A DNA stretch of 64,000 nt from Perognathus longimembris pacificus (GCF_023159225.1 NC_063166.1:77835785-77899784), one strand, 5' to 3'. Counted from the first letter of the stretch, positions 46,990-58,700 are shown. A program made the numbers and translations. Notes: generated by a model from the sequence alone, not told the origin.

Positions 46990-47661
46990 GTAAGCACCTC
47001 AGCTCTTTGGGCCTGGGATTCAGGGAGCAGAGCACTTCCCCTGTGGGCAGATGCAGTGAGCTCTCGCAGTCAGCGTGGGTGCTCAGCGCTGAGTCTGGAG
47101 GCAGAGCCACTGCTGCTGTGCTTGCCAGCTCTCAACTCCTCTTCCTCCTTCTGAACCCTTCTCTGCAGGCCAGCATTGCCAAGCCTGTTTCTCAATACAT
47201 CAGATATTTCTGTTATGATTCTTGTGACAACCACAATTCAGTACTCAGTGATTCCATTTGTGTAGGTCACAAGTCCTAGAACTCAGGTATTTATATTGTT
47301 GCTAGCTTGTTTTCTCACACTTGCTGCTCTACTACTCTAGCCATCCGTCTAGTCTAATGTATGCATGGTTAATTGCAGATGGAATTGCCTAGATTTTCTA
47401 TTCTGGCTGGCTTCTGGCTTTTGTTCTCCACAACTGAGCTCTTTGTCATTTCATAGCATGGTTTTCAGAATTGAAACTCTGGGGCCAGCTCATAGCTTGC
47501 CTCTGTCATGGAGACCTGGCCATGTGGGACACTGTCTAGCTTTTGTGACCTGGACAATCAAGAAGTGACCCAGAACTTATGAGGGGAACGGCCTCAAAGA
47601 AAAAGACTCTGCAGTTCTGAGCTCCCCAAATGGATTTCTCAAGAGTCAGAAGCCCCCGTGT

Positions 47662-47862
47662 CCTGGTTTCCTGCCACCCGCTCCCGTCCTCTAGAGGAGG
47701 AAGCAGCCTTGCTGTCAGTGGAGCCAGCAGCACAGGGCTGGAGTCTGGGCTCCTGCAGGGTCCTTGTTCTGTCTGTGTCCTCTGGCCATGGGTGGAAGCC
47801 TCAGCTGCAGGGACAGCTTGTCTCTGACCTTCCGGTGGCCTCGGAGCCTGCCACTGTGCTGG
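47662..47862 (+). other. Intronic conserved block, unit B2
   Basis: Nearly identical to the other blocks. There is one extra C in gctcccgtcctctag. Confidence 0.65.
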
Positions 47863-48144
47863 TCATTAGAGGGATCCTTCTGCCTGTGGAAGAGTTCAGA
47901 AAACAGAACTAAAAATCCTGGATTGTCTGCAGATTCCTCTGGCAGCAAGTGGAGGTGATGGCATGGACATCACCTCAAGCCCCTCCAGTTCCTGAACCAG
48001 GACCTTGTCACCTGATCCTCAGTCCACAGGCCACTCAGCTGCAGGGGTGCGCTGAGATCCACATTGCGTTCCTCACCCCAACCTCCACATCTGGGGAGCA
48101 TCCACCTGGACTTGAGGAAACCCTGGAAAAAGCTCTGTTCGCCA

Positions 48145-48145
<1 letters not shown>

Positions 48146-48192
<47 letters not shown>
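48146..48192. repeat. (CA)n microsatellite just upstream of exon 2 of B2
   Basis: About 23 uninterrupted CA units lie 52 bp before the exon 2 acceptor. They could influence splicing or vary in length between individuals. Confidence 0.97.
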
Positions 48193-48193
<1 letters not shown>

Positions 48194-48319
48194 AGCCCCT
48201 TGGGCACCGATCCCAACCTCCCCTTTGTTCCGCTCTCTCCTCAGCACCTGCAGAAGACCTGGCTGCACAGCTTCTAGAATCTGCCACGTGGTTGGAGTTG
48301 GCCTTGCTGTGTCATCCTG

Positions 48320-48937
48320 ATGATGGCGGGAATGGGGAGCCTGGTGACTGCGGGCATGGTCCACCTGCTGCTGCTGCTGCTGCTGTCCTGTCTGAACACC
48401 GGTGGCTCTGATCCTGTCAGTCCTGACACACATGGTTCTCTCTTTGATCCATCTCATTTCACTTGGAAAGACTCAAACTTCTCTCTCCCCCCAGTGAACA
48501 AATCTCTCATCCTTTGGTTCAATGCAACTGCACAGAAATTACAGGCTCTCGACTGGCCACACTCTTTCATACATCTCCCTCAAGGAGACTCCTTCTCAGG
48601 GTATCTCTATTTCAGAGATAAATTACCGGCACCTTTAGCTTTTATATACCGCCCTCGTTTCCAGATAAATAAGTATAATATAATGGTGAAGAGTGATAAG
48701 CTCGATTACTGTGTCGCTATCAACATGGATGACACTATGTTAAAGGAAGTTCCTGGTTACAAAGATGAGAACCTGGAGGGCTCCTGCCTTTCGTGCTCCA
48801 GCTTGAGCTGTTCTGCGCGGAAGCAACCCTGCCGATGTGGCTGGCTTCTTCTCAAGAAAGACCCCACAAAGGCACACAAGCTAATTAAGCATGCCCTTGT
48901 TGGGGTCAGGTGGTGGGATGTTGGTGAGAGGAAATGA
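48320..48937 (+). CDS. Secreted six-cysteine glycoprotein B2, unrecognised family
   Basis: The product is 205 aa. The signal peptide has an expanded Leu run (about 16-22) and probably ends near NTGGS at 30. Mature cysteines are at 131, 156, 159, 164, 171 and 173, the same spacing as in type A. Sequons are at N53, N60 and N68. Type B marks are FDPSHFTWKDSNFS, LILWFNAT, GYLYFRD, PCRCGWLLLKKDP and the end VGVRWWDVGERK. The start region aligns with A copies, but the mature parts agree only at scattered motifs. Exon 2 begins at 48245 after ctctcctcag. Starts are at 48320/48323, the second in better context. Role unknown. Confidence 0.85.
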   Translation: MMAGMGSLVTAGMVHLLLLLLLSCLNTGGSDPVSPDTHGSLFDPSHFTWKDSNFSLPPVNKSLILWFNATAQKLQALDWPHSFIHLPQGDSFSGYLYFRDKLPAPLAFIYRPRFQINKYNIMVKSDKLDYCVAINMDDTMLKEVPGYKDENLEGSCLSCSSLSCSARKQPCRCGWLLLKKDPTKAHKLIKHALVGVRWWDVGERK

Positions 48938-49159
48938 AATGACCCTAAATGGTCCCTGCCATAGAAGATGGGGTGCAGTCTAGTGGCCTGGCCCCTGCCT
49001 TACCGTTCCCCGTTCCTAAGGCTTGCACCAGTGCCTGTGCAGTGTATCCACTCATCTTTCCTCTTCTCTGACAATGATTGTAACCTGCTCCTTTTCCTGG
49101 AGGGGGCGCTCGCTGGCTGACTTAGGCTCCCAAGCCTCGGTGCCTGGTCTCTTCTGCAG

Positions 49160-49165
49160 AATAAA
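49160..49165 (+). terminator. Polyadenylation signal of B2
   Basis: AATAAA in TCTGCAGAATAAACTGGTCC, about 220 nt after the stop, followed by gagttgttcttcttttcagt. Confidence 0.85.
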
Positions 49166-49189
49166 CTGGTCCCTTGGTGTAGCAAACCG

Positions 49190-52100
49190 AGTTGTTCTTC
49201 TTTTCAGTGGTGAACACAAAGCTTCTGAACTAAAAGTGTATACTAGTGGCTTACGCCTGGAATCCTCGTTTTTCAGGAGGCTGAGATCTGAGGCCTGTGG
49301 TTGAAAGCAAGCCGGGGCAGGAAAATTGGCGAGACTCTTTACTTCTATTAACCAACAAAAAGTCAGAAGTGGAGCTGCGGCTCAAGTGATAGAATGCCAG
49401 CCTCAGCCAATTAAAAAAAAAAAAAAAAAGAAGAAGAAGAAGAAGCTTAGGGACACCATGAATGCTAAGAGTTCCAGACCCAGGACTGTCACAATGAATA
49501 AATAAATAAAATTAATAAATACATGAAATTCTAGGCACAGTCAAGATATCCCCTGGCGTCTCAGGCCTGGCGCATTCTGCTGGCCTCTGCTCTCCTGCCT
49601 GTGCTCTGTGACTGGAAGCTGAGGCCAGGTCTGGGTCCCTGTGCTTTCTGCACTGCCCCTGTGTGGCAGGGAGGATGAACTGCAGGCGCATTTCTAGCTT
49701 TTCTCTCCCAGGGAAGAAAGGAGAGTCGGTTGAGTGACTCCATTTCCCCAAGGAGAGGCCTGATAGGGGAATGTCAGAGCACTGGGCATCTTTCCTTACC
49801 CGCCATAAAAGGGGGTTGAACTTGGGACCTAACCCAATGCAGTCCCTGCTTGCTCCTCACACACCCAGTCCCCCTGTCCTGTACTTTGCTGATGCTGGAC
49901 CCCCAAACCATGAGTGGGAAAGAACTGCACCAGAGGAGGGTGTCTGAAGTGAGGGGGACTCCGTTTCAGGAGTCATCAGAGGATCTGGGGCCACTTACTG
50001 GTCTTGCTGATGAGTGCTCATCTCCCCACAAGTGCTGGGGGAAGCCTAGAGGAAGGGAGCCCCCGCTCCATCCCCAGTGTGGCCAGGAGAGAGAGAGATG
50101 GATAGAGAACCCAGAGGCTCCCAGGCCTCCCTGGGCCGCCATGGCCTCTGCCTGCATCCAAGGTGAGGGCGCCCCCTGCAGGCTGGCCCTGGCGGCTCTG
50201 CCCAGCTCTTCCTGCTGCGGGCTTCATGGCTGCCAGAAGAGGGGTGTGGGGTGGGGAAGGGCAGGGCAGGCAGACACCAAGACTCTGTGAGTCACAGGAG
50301 TGAGGCAGGCCCTGCCTCTGTGGAACGGCCTTTTGCATCTGAGGCAGACCATTGTGACACCATGCAGAGCTCCCTGGTTTTCACTGGGGCCAGGGTTCAG
50401 CAGCAGCGATGGACAGCAGTGTTCTGTGTCGTCCCCCACCCACTTCCCTGCACCCTGCACCCCTCATAGCAGCAGTACTGGCTTCACCATCCGGTTTTGC
50501 ATCATCCTATACAAAACCATGCTGTGACCTTGAAGTACGCCTGCACCTGGCAAAGAGAATACAGCCAAGCCCCATCTTTCTCTTTCCACCCTCAACTCTG
50601 CTCCCTTACCCCTTCCACCCTTTGTCTTTAATTTTAAAGTCAGCATACTCCAAGGAGGTTGATGCAAGATAGATACTATATTAAACTGTGGTTATTTAAG
50701 ATGTGATAAAGCAGTTTGACAGGAAAAACATTCCACAGGACAGAAAATTCCTCAATGACTTGCGCATATTGGGGAGGGGAAGGGTGTGCAGGACTATCTT
50801 TGGGTCTTATGCCTATCAATGTCAGTACTCAGAAGTTTGAGATGTGGAGAAATGAGGTTCAACGGCAGCCCAAGGCAGAAAAGTAGAGGGGACTCCTTCT
50901 CTAATCCACTGTCAAAAAGCTGCCCCGGAAGGGAGAGGACGTGTTAGAGCAGCTGCCTAGCAAGTGAGAAGCCCTGGGTTCAAACTCCAATTCCACAAAA
51001 GGGTATCAAAACAAGGGTCATTGAGCTGCATGAGGGCCTGGTACCCAGCATCCCTCCAGACTGGAAGCCTGAGACGGGCCTGGAAGCCATATCTGAACAA
51101 AGATGCAAACTGAGATTACTTGTATTTCACCAGAACTTCAGAACCCAGGAACAAAACAGCACAACAATTTGTGCAACCTGCTCCTAGGACAAAATCCCAT
51201 CCCTACCACGGGCAGCCAACTGCATGAGTAGTGCCCACCACTCCATCTCCTGCCCTGAAGCACTGGCCACTCATCCATTTTTCCTCCCAGATCCCTCTCC
51301 TCCATCCCTCTGCCCTGCAGCTTGTCCAGGGAGCTTTGTCTTGTTGCAATCCCCTTGGATCCTGAAGTTGATCGCTCTTTGTTTCTCTCAGGTCTGTCTT
51401 GCTTCCATGTTCAGAGCCCACACACAGCTGGGGAATGGGTGAATGCTGGAACCTTCTAGAACCAGTGTCTTCTGCAGAAGCTCAGGCTGAGTTTGTGGAA
51501 TGACGACCTAAACATGGCCAGGTTGTGTGAGCTCAGTCACTTGGCACCAGGCCATGTCTGCGTAAATCCCATGCTCTCCTCTTCCACCCAGAACCTTCCA
51601 GGATTCCCAGAAGCCAAGGCCCAAATCTAGGCAATGCTGACCTCTTGAACTTTCCCCCCTATGGTCTTGATACTCAAACCCAGTGCTCTACCACTGAGCT
51701 ACATCCCTTGCCACAGGTCATTCTTGAATCTGGCCATTAAGGCAAAGATTTTTTTGCCCCATTTTCTTTGCTTTCTTTTGTTTTCTTCCAATCCTGTAGC
51801 TTGAACTCAGGGCCTGGGATCTGTCCTTTAGATTCTGTGCTCAAGACTAGTGCTTTACAACGTGAGTCACAGCTCATCTGGCTTTTTGTGGTTAATTGAA
51901 GATAAGAGTCACACGAACTTTCTTGCCCCAGAATCGTGATCCTCACATAGATCACAGGCATGAGCCACTGTAACTGGGCTGTTTTCTGCCATCTTAAAGG
52001 GGTTGGAAGAAAGGACAAGCCAATCTCAGACAGTCACGTTGAGCAAGTCAGGGAGCACAAGCAGCATCTCATCAGAGCTCCGCCTCATGTGCTCAGTCAC

Positions 52101-52299
52101 CCGCCCCAGCCTCGGTGTGCTTGTCACATTCCTGTTAGTCACCACCACAGCGACCACCAACACAAGTATCTCCCATGGTGCCTGTCACAAGAATATGTGC
52201 TGTTGTGCTGATTTCACACTGCCTGTCCAGGTGTCTGTGGATCACTGGCCCTGCCCCTCCGTTCCAATAAAGCCCTTCTCTCCCTCCCTGCCTCGGATC
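49190..52299. other. Spacer B2-B3: SINE, CTCF-type site, no gene
   Basis: An uninterrupted dimeric SINE lies at about 49235-49500 (no antisense SINE inside it, unlike the type A units). It is followed by the ggcctggcgcattctgctgg block (about 49555-49715), the ccgccatggcctctgcctgc segment with a CTCF-type site (50167-50185), and an antisense SINE remnant at about 51790-51975. A stretch of about 400 bp at 50300-50700 does not resemble the other units and I cannot classify it. Confidence 0.6.
50167..50185 (-). promoter_or_regulatory. CTCF-type site, spacer after B2
   Basis: Identical 19-mer to that at 29787-29805, in the same orientation and embedded in the same ~150-bp block. Confidence 0.6.
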
Positions 52300-52590
52300 C
52301 CCACAGCTGGCCTCCCTCCTCCGCTCTCAGCCTCCCCAGCCCGGGCCCCAGCTCAGGTGCTGTGGGCTGTGGTCCATCCACCCGCAGGGTCTCCATCCCC
52401 AGAGCCCGGGTGTGGCTCAGGCCCCAGGGTGTGAGCAGCGCATGGGCTTCCTTCTCAGCACCCGGCTGCATCCCGGCCTGCCTCTCTACTTCCTTCCCTC
52501 TGTGCACAGAGGCGGGGACTGTGTGTCCTGTCACCTGTCCCCAGGTGGCACATGGCTACAGTCATAGTACTTCCACAGTAAACATTCTGT
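52300..52590 (+). other. Upstream conserved block, unit B3
   Basis: Same block as at 5000-5280, preceded by cctcggatccccacag. Confidence 0.6.
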
Positions 52591-53379
52591 AGCCTCCTTA
52601 CCACTTTCATTTTTATGTTGTTTTTTTGTCCGGGGGTGGGAGGGTCAGGAGTGGGGTTTGAACTCTGTTTCATGTGGCTGGGTTTTGTAACCGGAATTAT
52701 GTATCTTACCGGGATTAGCTGGTTATTTGGAGTTGAAGTTTAAGGAACTTTTCCATTAGGGCTGACATCAAATTATAACCGTCCTAGAGGGGGAGGCATG
52801 GCACAGTGAGTAGAGTGCTAGCCAGTGAGCTACAGCATCAGACACAGAACTCAAGCCCAAAAAACAAAAAAGTAATCTTCCTGACAGGAGCCTCCTGAGT
52901 AGTGAGCTGACAGGCCAGGGCCACGGTCCTCATCCATCTGCTGCCTTCTTCTTACATCAAGAAGACCTGCAGTGCCTTCACAACCTGCAGTGAGTTCTTG
53001 AGCTTCTCTCTCAGCACTAGCACAAAGCTGTAAAGTCATCCTTGGAATATGAGGAATCACAGTGGAGCACCGTCCTCCCCTCCCTGCGTTCCCGCCCCCC
53101 GCAGCTGCTGTGGAGCCCAGAGGGGACATCAAGACCCCACCTGAGGACACGTGGCCTGTCTCCTTCCTGCCCTCCCTCCTCACCCCAACCCAGCCCCATG
53201 GACTCTTCCCCTTGCCTGCCTTTCTCTGTGATTTCAGCACAGGGGCCCTGCCCAGGTCAGGACGGCCCTCTGCCCACAGCACAATTCTCCAGCTATCTCT
53301 CTTCTGGGGAACAGCCCCAGGCCGCCTTCTCCCCCACCTTCAAACACAGAACTGTGGAAGTTTCTGTCTGTTCCACACG

Positions 53380-53574
53380 TCCTCCCCAGTTACAATCACA
53401 CCCACATCTCCAACACCCTTTAAAAGTGTCCCCTGGTCTCAGGCCCAGTGTCCCATTCTCGGTGGACCACAGGAGCTGCGGAATTCCCTTCTCCAGCCTC
53501 AGCCCCAGCCAGCGGGGAAGGCTCTGCAGCAGGACTGCCACACTCCCATCCCGACGCTGCCATCAGCTGCTCAG
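53380..53574 (+). promoter_or_regulatory. Promoter and noncoding exon 1 of gene B3
   Basis: Type B box CTTTAAAAG at 53418-53426. Exon 1 runs from about 53448 to TGCTCAG at 53574, then gtaagcacc. Exon 1 differs from that of type A genes at only a few positions. Confidence 0.7.
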
Positions 53575-54219
53575 GTAAGCACCTCAGCGCTGTGGGCCTG
53601 GGATTCGGGGAGCAGAGCACTTCCCCTGTGGGCAGATGCAGTGAGCTCTCGCCGTCAGCGTGGGTGCTTAGCGCTGAGTCTGGAGGCAGAGCCACTGCTG
53701 CTGTGCTTGCCAGCTCTCAACTCCTCTTCCTCCTTCATAATCTTTCTTTGTAGGGTACCATTCTCAGATCTATATGCTAAAACAGATTTTTCTGCCTTTG
53801 CTATAATAACAATAATAATTTTATACTAAGAGATACCGGTACTTCTTTTTTTACTTTCTTGCGTCCTCATTCTTGTGCTCTACCACTTGATCCAAGCCCG
53901 CAATTTAATACATTCATAGTTAATTGGAGATGGAGGCTCCCAGACTTTCTATACCGGTTGGCTTCTGGCTTTCCACTCCATCACTGAGCTCTCAGCCGTC
54001 TCAGTAGCGAGGTCCACAGGCTGGAGCTTCTGGAGCCTGGTCACAGCTCACCATTGCCATGCAGCCCTGCACCTGCAGGACAGCACCTGCCCCCTGTCAC
54101 CTCTGCATTCAAGAAGTGACGCAGCACTCAGTGTGGGGAAGGCCCCAAAGAAAAGACTCCCCTGACCTCAGCCCCCGTGCTCCTATACACAATCCACAAA
54201 CACCAAGGAGCCCCTGTGT

Positions 54220-54418
54220 CCTGGTCTCCTGCCACCTGCTCCGTCCTCTAGAGGAGGAAGCAGCCTTGCTGTCAGTGGAGCCGGCAGCACAGGGCTGGAG
54301 TCTGGGCTCCTGCAGGGTCCTTGTTCTGTCTGTGTCCTCTGGCCATGGGTGGAAGCCTCAGCTGCAGGGACAGCTTGTCTGTGACCTCCCATGGCCTGGA
54401 GCCTGCCACGCTGCTGGT
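54220..54418 (+). other. Intronic conserved block, unit B3
   Basis: Near-identical to the other blocks. Confidence 0.65.
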
Positions 54419-54867
54419 CCTCACCGGGGTTTCAGGGACCTTGTTACATGTGCAAGAATCTGAAAAGGAGAACTAAAAATCCCAAGTTGTCCACAGATTC
54501 CTCTGGCAGCAGGTGGAGGTGACCGCGTGGACAGGAGGAGACGCCACCTCACACCCCTCCGCCTCGGGGACCAGGACCTGGTTACCTGCTTCTCAGTCCA
54601 TAGGACACACCGCAGCAGGGGTGCGCTGGAATCCACATTCCTCCCCCCACTCCAATCTCCACACCTGGGGATGCATCCACTTGGTCTTGAGGAAACCCGG
54701 GGGTCGGGGACAGCCCTGTTAGCTGGCATCCACTTACCCTGACCCCCAGGGTGCTGACCCACAACTCCCCATTGTTCTGATCTCTCCTCAGGACCTGCAG
54801 AAAACCTGGCTGCACAGCTTCTAGAATCTGCCCACGTGCTTGGAGTTGGCCTTGCTGTGCTGTCCTG

Positions 54868-55449
54868 ATGATGGCGGGAACAGAGAGCCTGGTGACCGTG
54901 GGGACGGTCCACCTGCTGCTGCTGCTGTCCTGTCTGGACACTGGTGGCTCTGCTCCATTCTGGGTTTCCTCACATGATTTTCTCTTTGACCCCTCTCATT
55001 ATACTTGGAAAGATTCAAACTTCACGCTCTCCTCAGTGAACAAATCTCTCATTCTTTGGTTCAATGCAAGCGAGCAGAAATTACTGGCTCTCGACTGGCC
55101 ATACCAAATTTTAAATCTACCGAAAAGACAAGCTTTCACAGGGTATCTCTATTTCAGCGATAAAAACTTCACACTCTCAGACCCTAGTGATATAACTGTA
55201 AGGAATGATAACTATGATTACTGTGTTGCTATTGACACTGACGATTCTTTGATAAAGCAAGTTCCTGGCTATAATCCTGATAACATGTTGGGCCCCTGCC
55301 CGGTCTGCAATAGCACTAAGTGTGGTATGTACAAGGGGCCCTGCCGATGCGGCTGGCTTGCTTTCAAGCAAGACCGTATCAAGAAACAGAACCCAATTAA
55401 CTCTCTATTTGTTGGAATCAGGTGGTTGGATGTTGATGACAAGAAATGA
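54868..55449 (+). CDS. Secreted six-cysteine glycoprotein B3, short form
   Basis: The product is 193 aa, 12 shorter than B2. The loss lies between the GYLYFSD motif and DYC, where other copies have a Pro/Leu-rich segment (such as PALVVLEFLPSSSPTTYAIT in A3). The cysteine pattern is untouched: 119, 144, 147, 152, 159, 161, with the usual spacing. It is the most heavily marked for N-glycosylation of the family, with sequons at N51, N58, N66, N100 and N148. The signal peptide spans about residues 1-28 (Leu 16-20). The type B ending is RWLDVDDKK. Exon 2 starts at 54792 after ctctcctcag. The frame is intact and the shortening is in frame, so this looks like a functional variant. Confidence 0.85.
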   Translation: MMAGTESLVTVGTVHLLLLLSCLDTGGSAPFWVSSHDFLFDPSHYTWKDSNFTLSSVNKSLILWFNASEQKLLALDWPYQILNLPKRQAFTGYLYFSDKNFTLSDPSDITVRNDNYDYCVAIDTDDSLIKQVPGYNPDNMLGPCPVCNSTKCGMYKGPCRCGWLAFKQDRIKKQNPINSLFVGIRWLDVDDKK

Positions 55450-55678
55450 AATGACCCCAAATCGACCCTGCCACAAGGGAGGGGATGCAGCCTAGAGGCC
55501 CGGCCCTTGCCTTACCATTCCTTTACCTAATGCCTGCACCAGGACGTGTGTAACCGTATCCATTCATCCTTCCTTCTTCTTAGTCTGTGAGAGTGATTGT
55601 AACCTGCTTCTGTTCCTGAAGGGGGCGCTCGCTCCCTGACTGAGGCTTCCAAGCCTGGGTGTCTGGTTCCTGGTGCAG

Positions 55679-55684
55679 AATAAA
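55679..55684 (+). terminator. Polyadenylation signal of B3
   Basis: AATAAA in GGTGCAGAATAAACTGGTCC, followed by cttgcaagcagagttgttct. Confidence 0.85.
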
Positions 55685-55704
55685 CTGGTCCTTTTCTCTT
55701 GCAA

Positions 55705-58700
55705 GCAGAGTTGTTCTTCTTGTAGGTGCCACAAAAATTCTGAGCTGAAAGCGGGTCCTGGAGGCTCTGTAGTCCTAGCTACTGAGGAGGCTGAGATTTC
55801 AGGATTGTGGATGAAAGCCAGCTGTGCGTGAAAGTCTGTGAGACTCTTCCCTGCAATTAAGCACCAAATATGAGCAAGTGGAGCTGTGGCTCAAGTGGTA
55901 GAGCACCAGCCTCCAGCCAATTGAAAAACAACAACAACTCGTGGACAGACAACACCAAGGCCCAGATCAAAAGCCCTAGGATTGACACACATACACTGAC
56001 AGTAGAAAATAATAAAAATAATAAATACATAAGTGAAATTCTGGGTGGAGTGAGTGAGCACAGCCCACGGCGTCTCAGGCCTGGCACACTCTGCCGGTCT
56101 CTGCTCTCCTGCCTGTGCTCTGCAACTGGAAGCTGAAGTCAGGTCTGGGTCCCTGTGCTTCCTCCATTGCCCCCGTGTGGCGGGAAGGATGAACTGCAGG
56201 CCCATGTCTAGCTTTTCCCTCCCAGGGAAGAAAGGAGAGTGGGTTGAGTGACTCCGTTTCCAAGGAGAGGCCTGATAGGGGAATGTCAGAGCACTGGGCA
56301 TCTTTCCTTACCCGCCATAGAAGGGGGTTGGACTTGGGACTTGATCCAATGCAGTCCCTGTCCTGCCCTGTCAATCTCCCTGTCCTGTACTTTGCTGACA
56401 TTGGACCCCCAAACCATGAGTGGGAAAGAACTGCACCAGAAAAGCATCTGCTAGGGTGCCTGAAGTGAGGGGGAGTTCACTTCAGAGGTCATCAGAGGAT
56501 CTGGGGCCACTTACTGGTCTTGCTGATGAGCGCTCATCTCCCCACAAGTGCTGGGGGTGCCCCAGAGGACGGGAGACCCCCGCTCCATCCCCAGTGTGGT
56601 CAGGAGAGAGAGAGATGGATAGAGAACCCAGAGGCTCCCAGGCCTCCCTGGGCCGCCATGGCCTCTGCCTGCATCCAAGGTGAGGGCGCCCCCTGCAGGC
56701 TGGCCCTGGCGGCTCTGCCCAGCTCTCCCTGCTGCTGGCTTCATGGCTGCCAGAAGGGAGGTGTGGGGGTGGGGAAGGGCAGGGCAGGCAGACACCAAGA
56801 CTCTGTGAGTCACAGCAAGTGAGGCGCATGCTCACCAGGTCCCAGGTGGGCTCTGTCTCCTCTGTCCCAGTGTCCTTCTCTGTGGGCCTCCCAGGGGCTC
56901 AGCTGTGCACATGTCTCAGTTGAGGTCACTTCCTCAGGGTCCCCTCACTGATCTCCTCATCTGAAGATACCTTTCAGCCCCACCCCAGGCCCATAGCATT
57001 GCAATGAAGCCACTTTCCCTGTCCTTCCAACTTTTGGCGGATTCCTTGTATTTCTTTATATATATTAGGTCTTTATTGTTGTTGTTGTTGCTGTTACATG
57101 TGCTAGTCCTGGAGTTTGAACCAGGACCTGGGTGTTATCCCTGAACTTTTATACTCAAGACAAGCTGTTTATACCTGAGTCACAGGTCCACTTTCAGGTT
57201 TTTTTCAGTGGTTATTGAAGCTAGAATTTCACAGATTTATATACCCAGATTGGCTTTGAACCACAATCTTCAGATCTCAGCCTCCTTAGTCTCTGGGATA
57301 ACAGGTTTGTTCCACCAGGGTCTCAAGATCTCTAGGTCTTTGTAGTGTTAAGATCAGAGTCTTTGTTATTTTTTGCTGGTCCTGGGGCTTGAACTCAGGA
57401 CCTGGACACTGCCCCTGGGCTTCTTTTGCTCAAGGCTAGCAGTCTACCACTTTAGCTACAGTGCCATTTCTGGCTTTTTCTGTTCATGTGATACTGAAGA
57501 ATTGAACCCAGGGCTTCACACATGCTAAGCAAGCCCTTGACCCCTAAGCCACCTTCCCAGCCCCTAAGATCAGAGTCTCACAGGCAGGCAAAGCAAGTTC
57601 TCCACCAGAGAGGCAAGTGCTTGGAGACAATGTGGTCTGTTTCTCTTTGGTGGTTCTGGAGTTTCAGATAGGGCTACTAGATTGCTAGGCAGGTGCCCTG
57701 TCACATAAGTTATGGGTTTGCCAATTTGCTATTTGATTAGTACTTTATTTATTGGTGGTTAATTGCAAACTATAAGAGGTTCCATGAGTACCGAGGTCAT
57801 GCACAGAAGAGGTGAACACAACAGGCTGTCCACTCAGGAGCCATGCTCAGCCCTAGAGGAAGCACTGATGTGTCTGAGCATGAGGAGAGCCAGGCACAGG
57901 ACCCCACCATGGGCTCCCACAATATGACAGATTCAGAGGAGAAAATTCCCTGGACAGGAAGTTCACCAGGAATCAGCAGACACTGGGGAGGGAGAAGGGC
58001 GTGCAAGGTTGCTTTTAAGGCTTATGCCTGTCAATCTCCGTAGTAAGAAGGTTGAGATCTGGAGAACTGAGGTTCCAAGGTAGCCTAAGGCAGAAACGTA
58101 GAGGGGACTCCTTCTCTAATTCACTGGCAAAAATCTGTCCTGGAAGTGAGACAAAGTGTTAGAGCAGCTGCCTTGCAAGTGAGAGGCCCTGGGTTCAAAC
58201 ACCAGTTTCACAAAAAGGAACTAAGACGAGGGTCATTGAGCTGCATGAGCGCCCGGCACCCAAGCATCCCTCCAGTGCCTGAGCCTTACACGGGCCTGGA
58301 AGCCATCGTCGAACAAAAATTGCAAACTGAGATTACTTGTATTTCACCAGAACTTCCTTTTCCAAGCACAACATCCCAACCCACCGTGGGTGTCCAACTA
58401 CCTGAAGCAGCGCCCACCATCCCATCCCCTGCACCGAAGCAGCCACCCACGGTCCACTCCCTCCCAGCCCCTTCCACTCCACCCCTCTGCATGGGTAGCT
58501 TTGTCTTGTTGCAATCCCTTTGCACCTGGAAGTTGCTAGTTCTCTTGTCTCTCTCCCATCTGTCTTGCTGCCTTGCTTGGATCCCACATGCAGCTGAGGA
58601 ATGGATGAACCCTGGAACCCTCCAGAACCAGTGGCTTCTGCAGGAGCTCAGGCTGAGTTTGTGGAATGATGATCTAAACACGGCCAGGTTGGGTGAGCTT

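Noticed and set aside
48146..48192. CRISPR-like or other regular repeat array
   Set aside because: It is a plain dinucleotide microsatellite. The genome is mammalian and no repeat-spacer structure exists anywhere in the window.
53062..53829. 255-aa plus-strand frame covering promoter and exon 1 of B3
   Set aside because: It crosses the TATA box and the exon 1 donor, is not kept in other units, and reflects the GC-rich, stop-poor promoter region.
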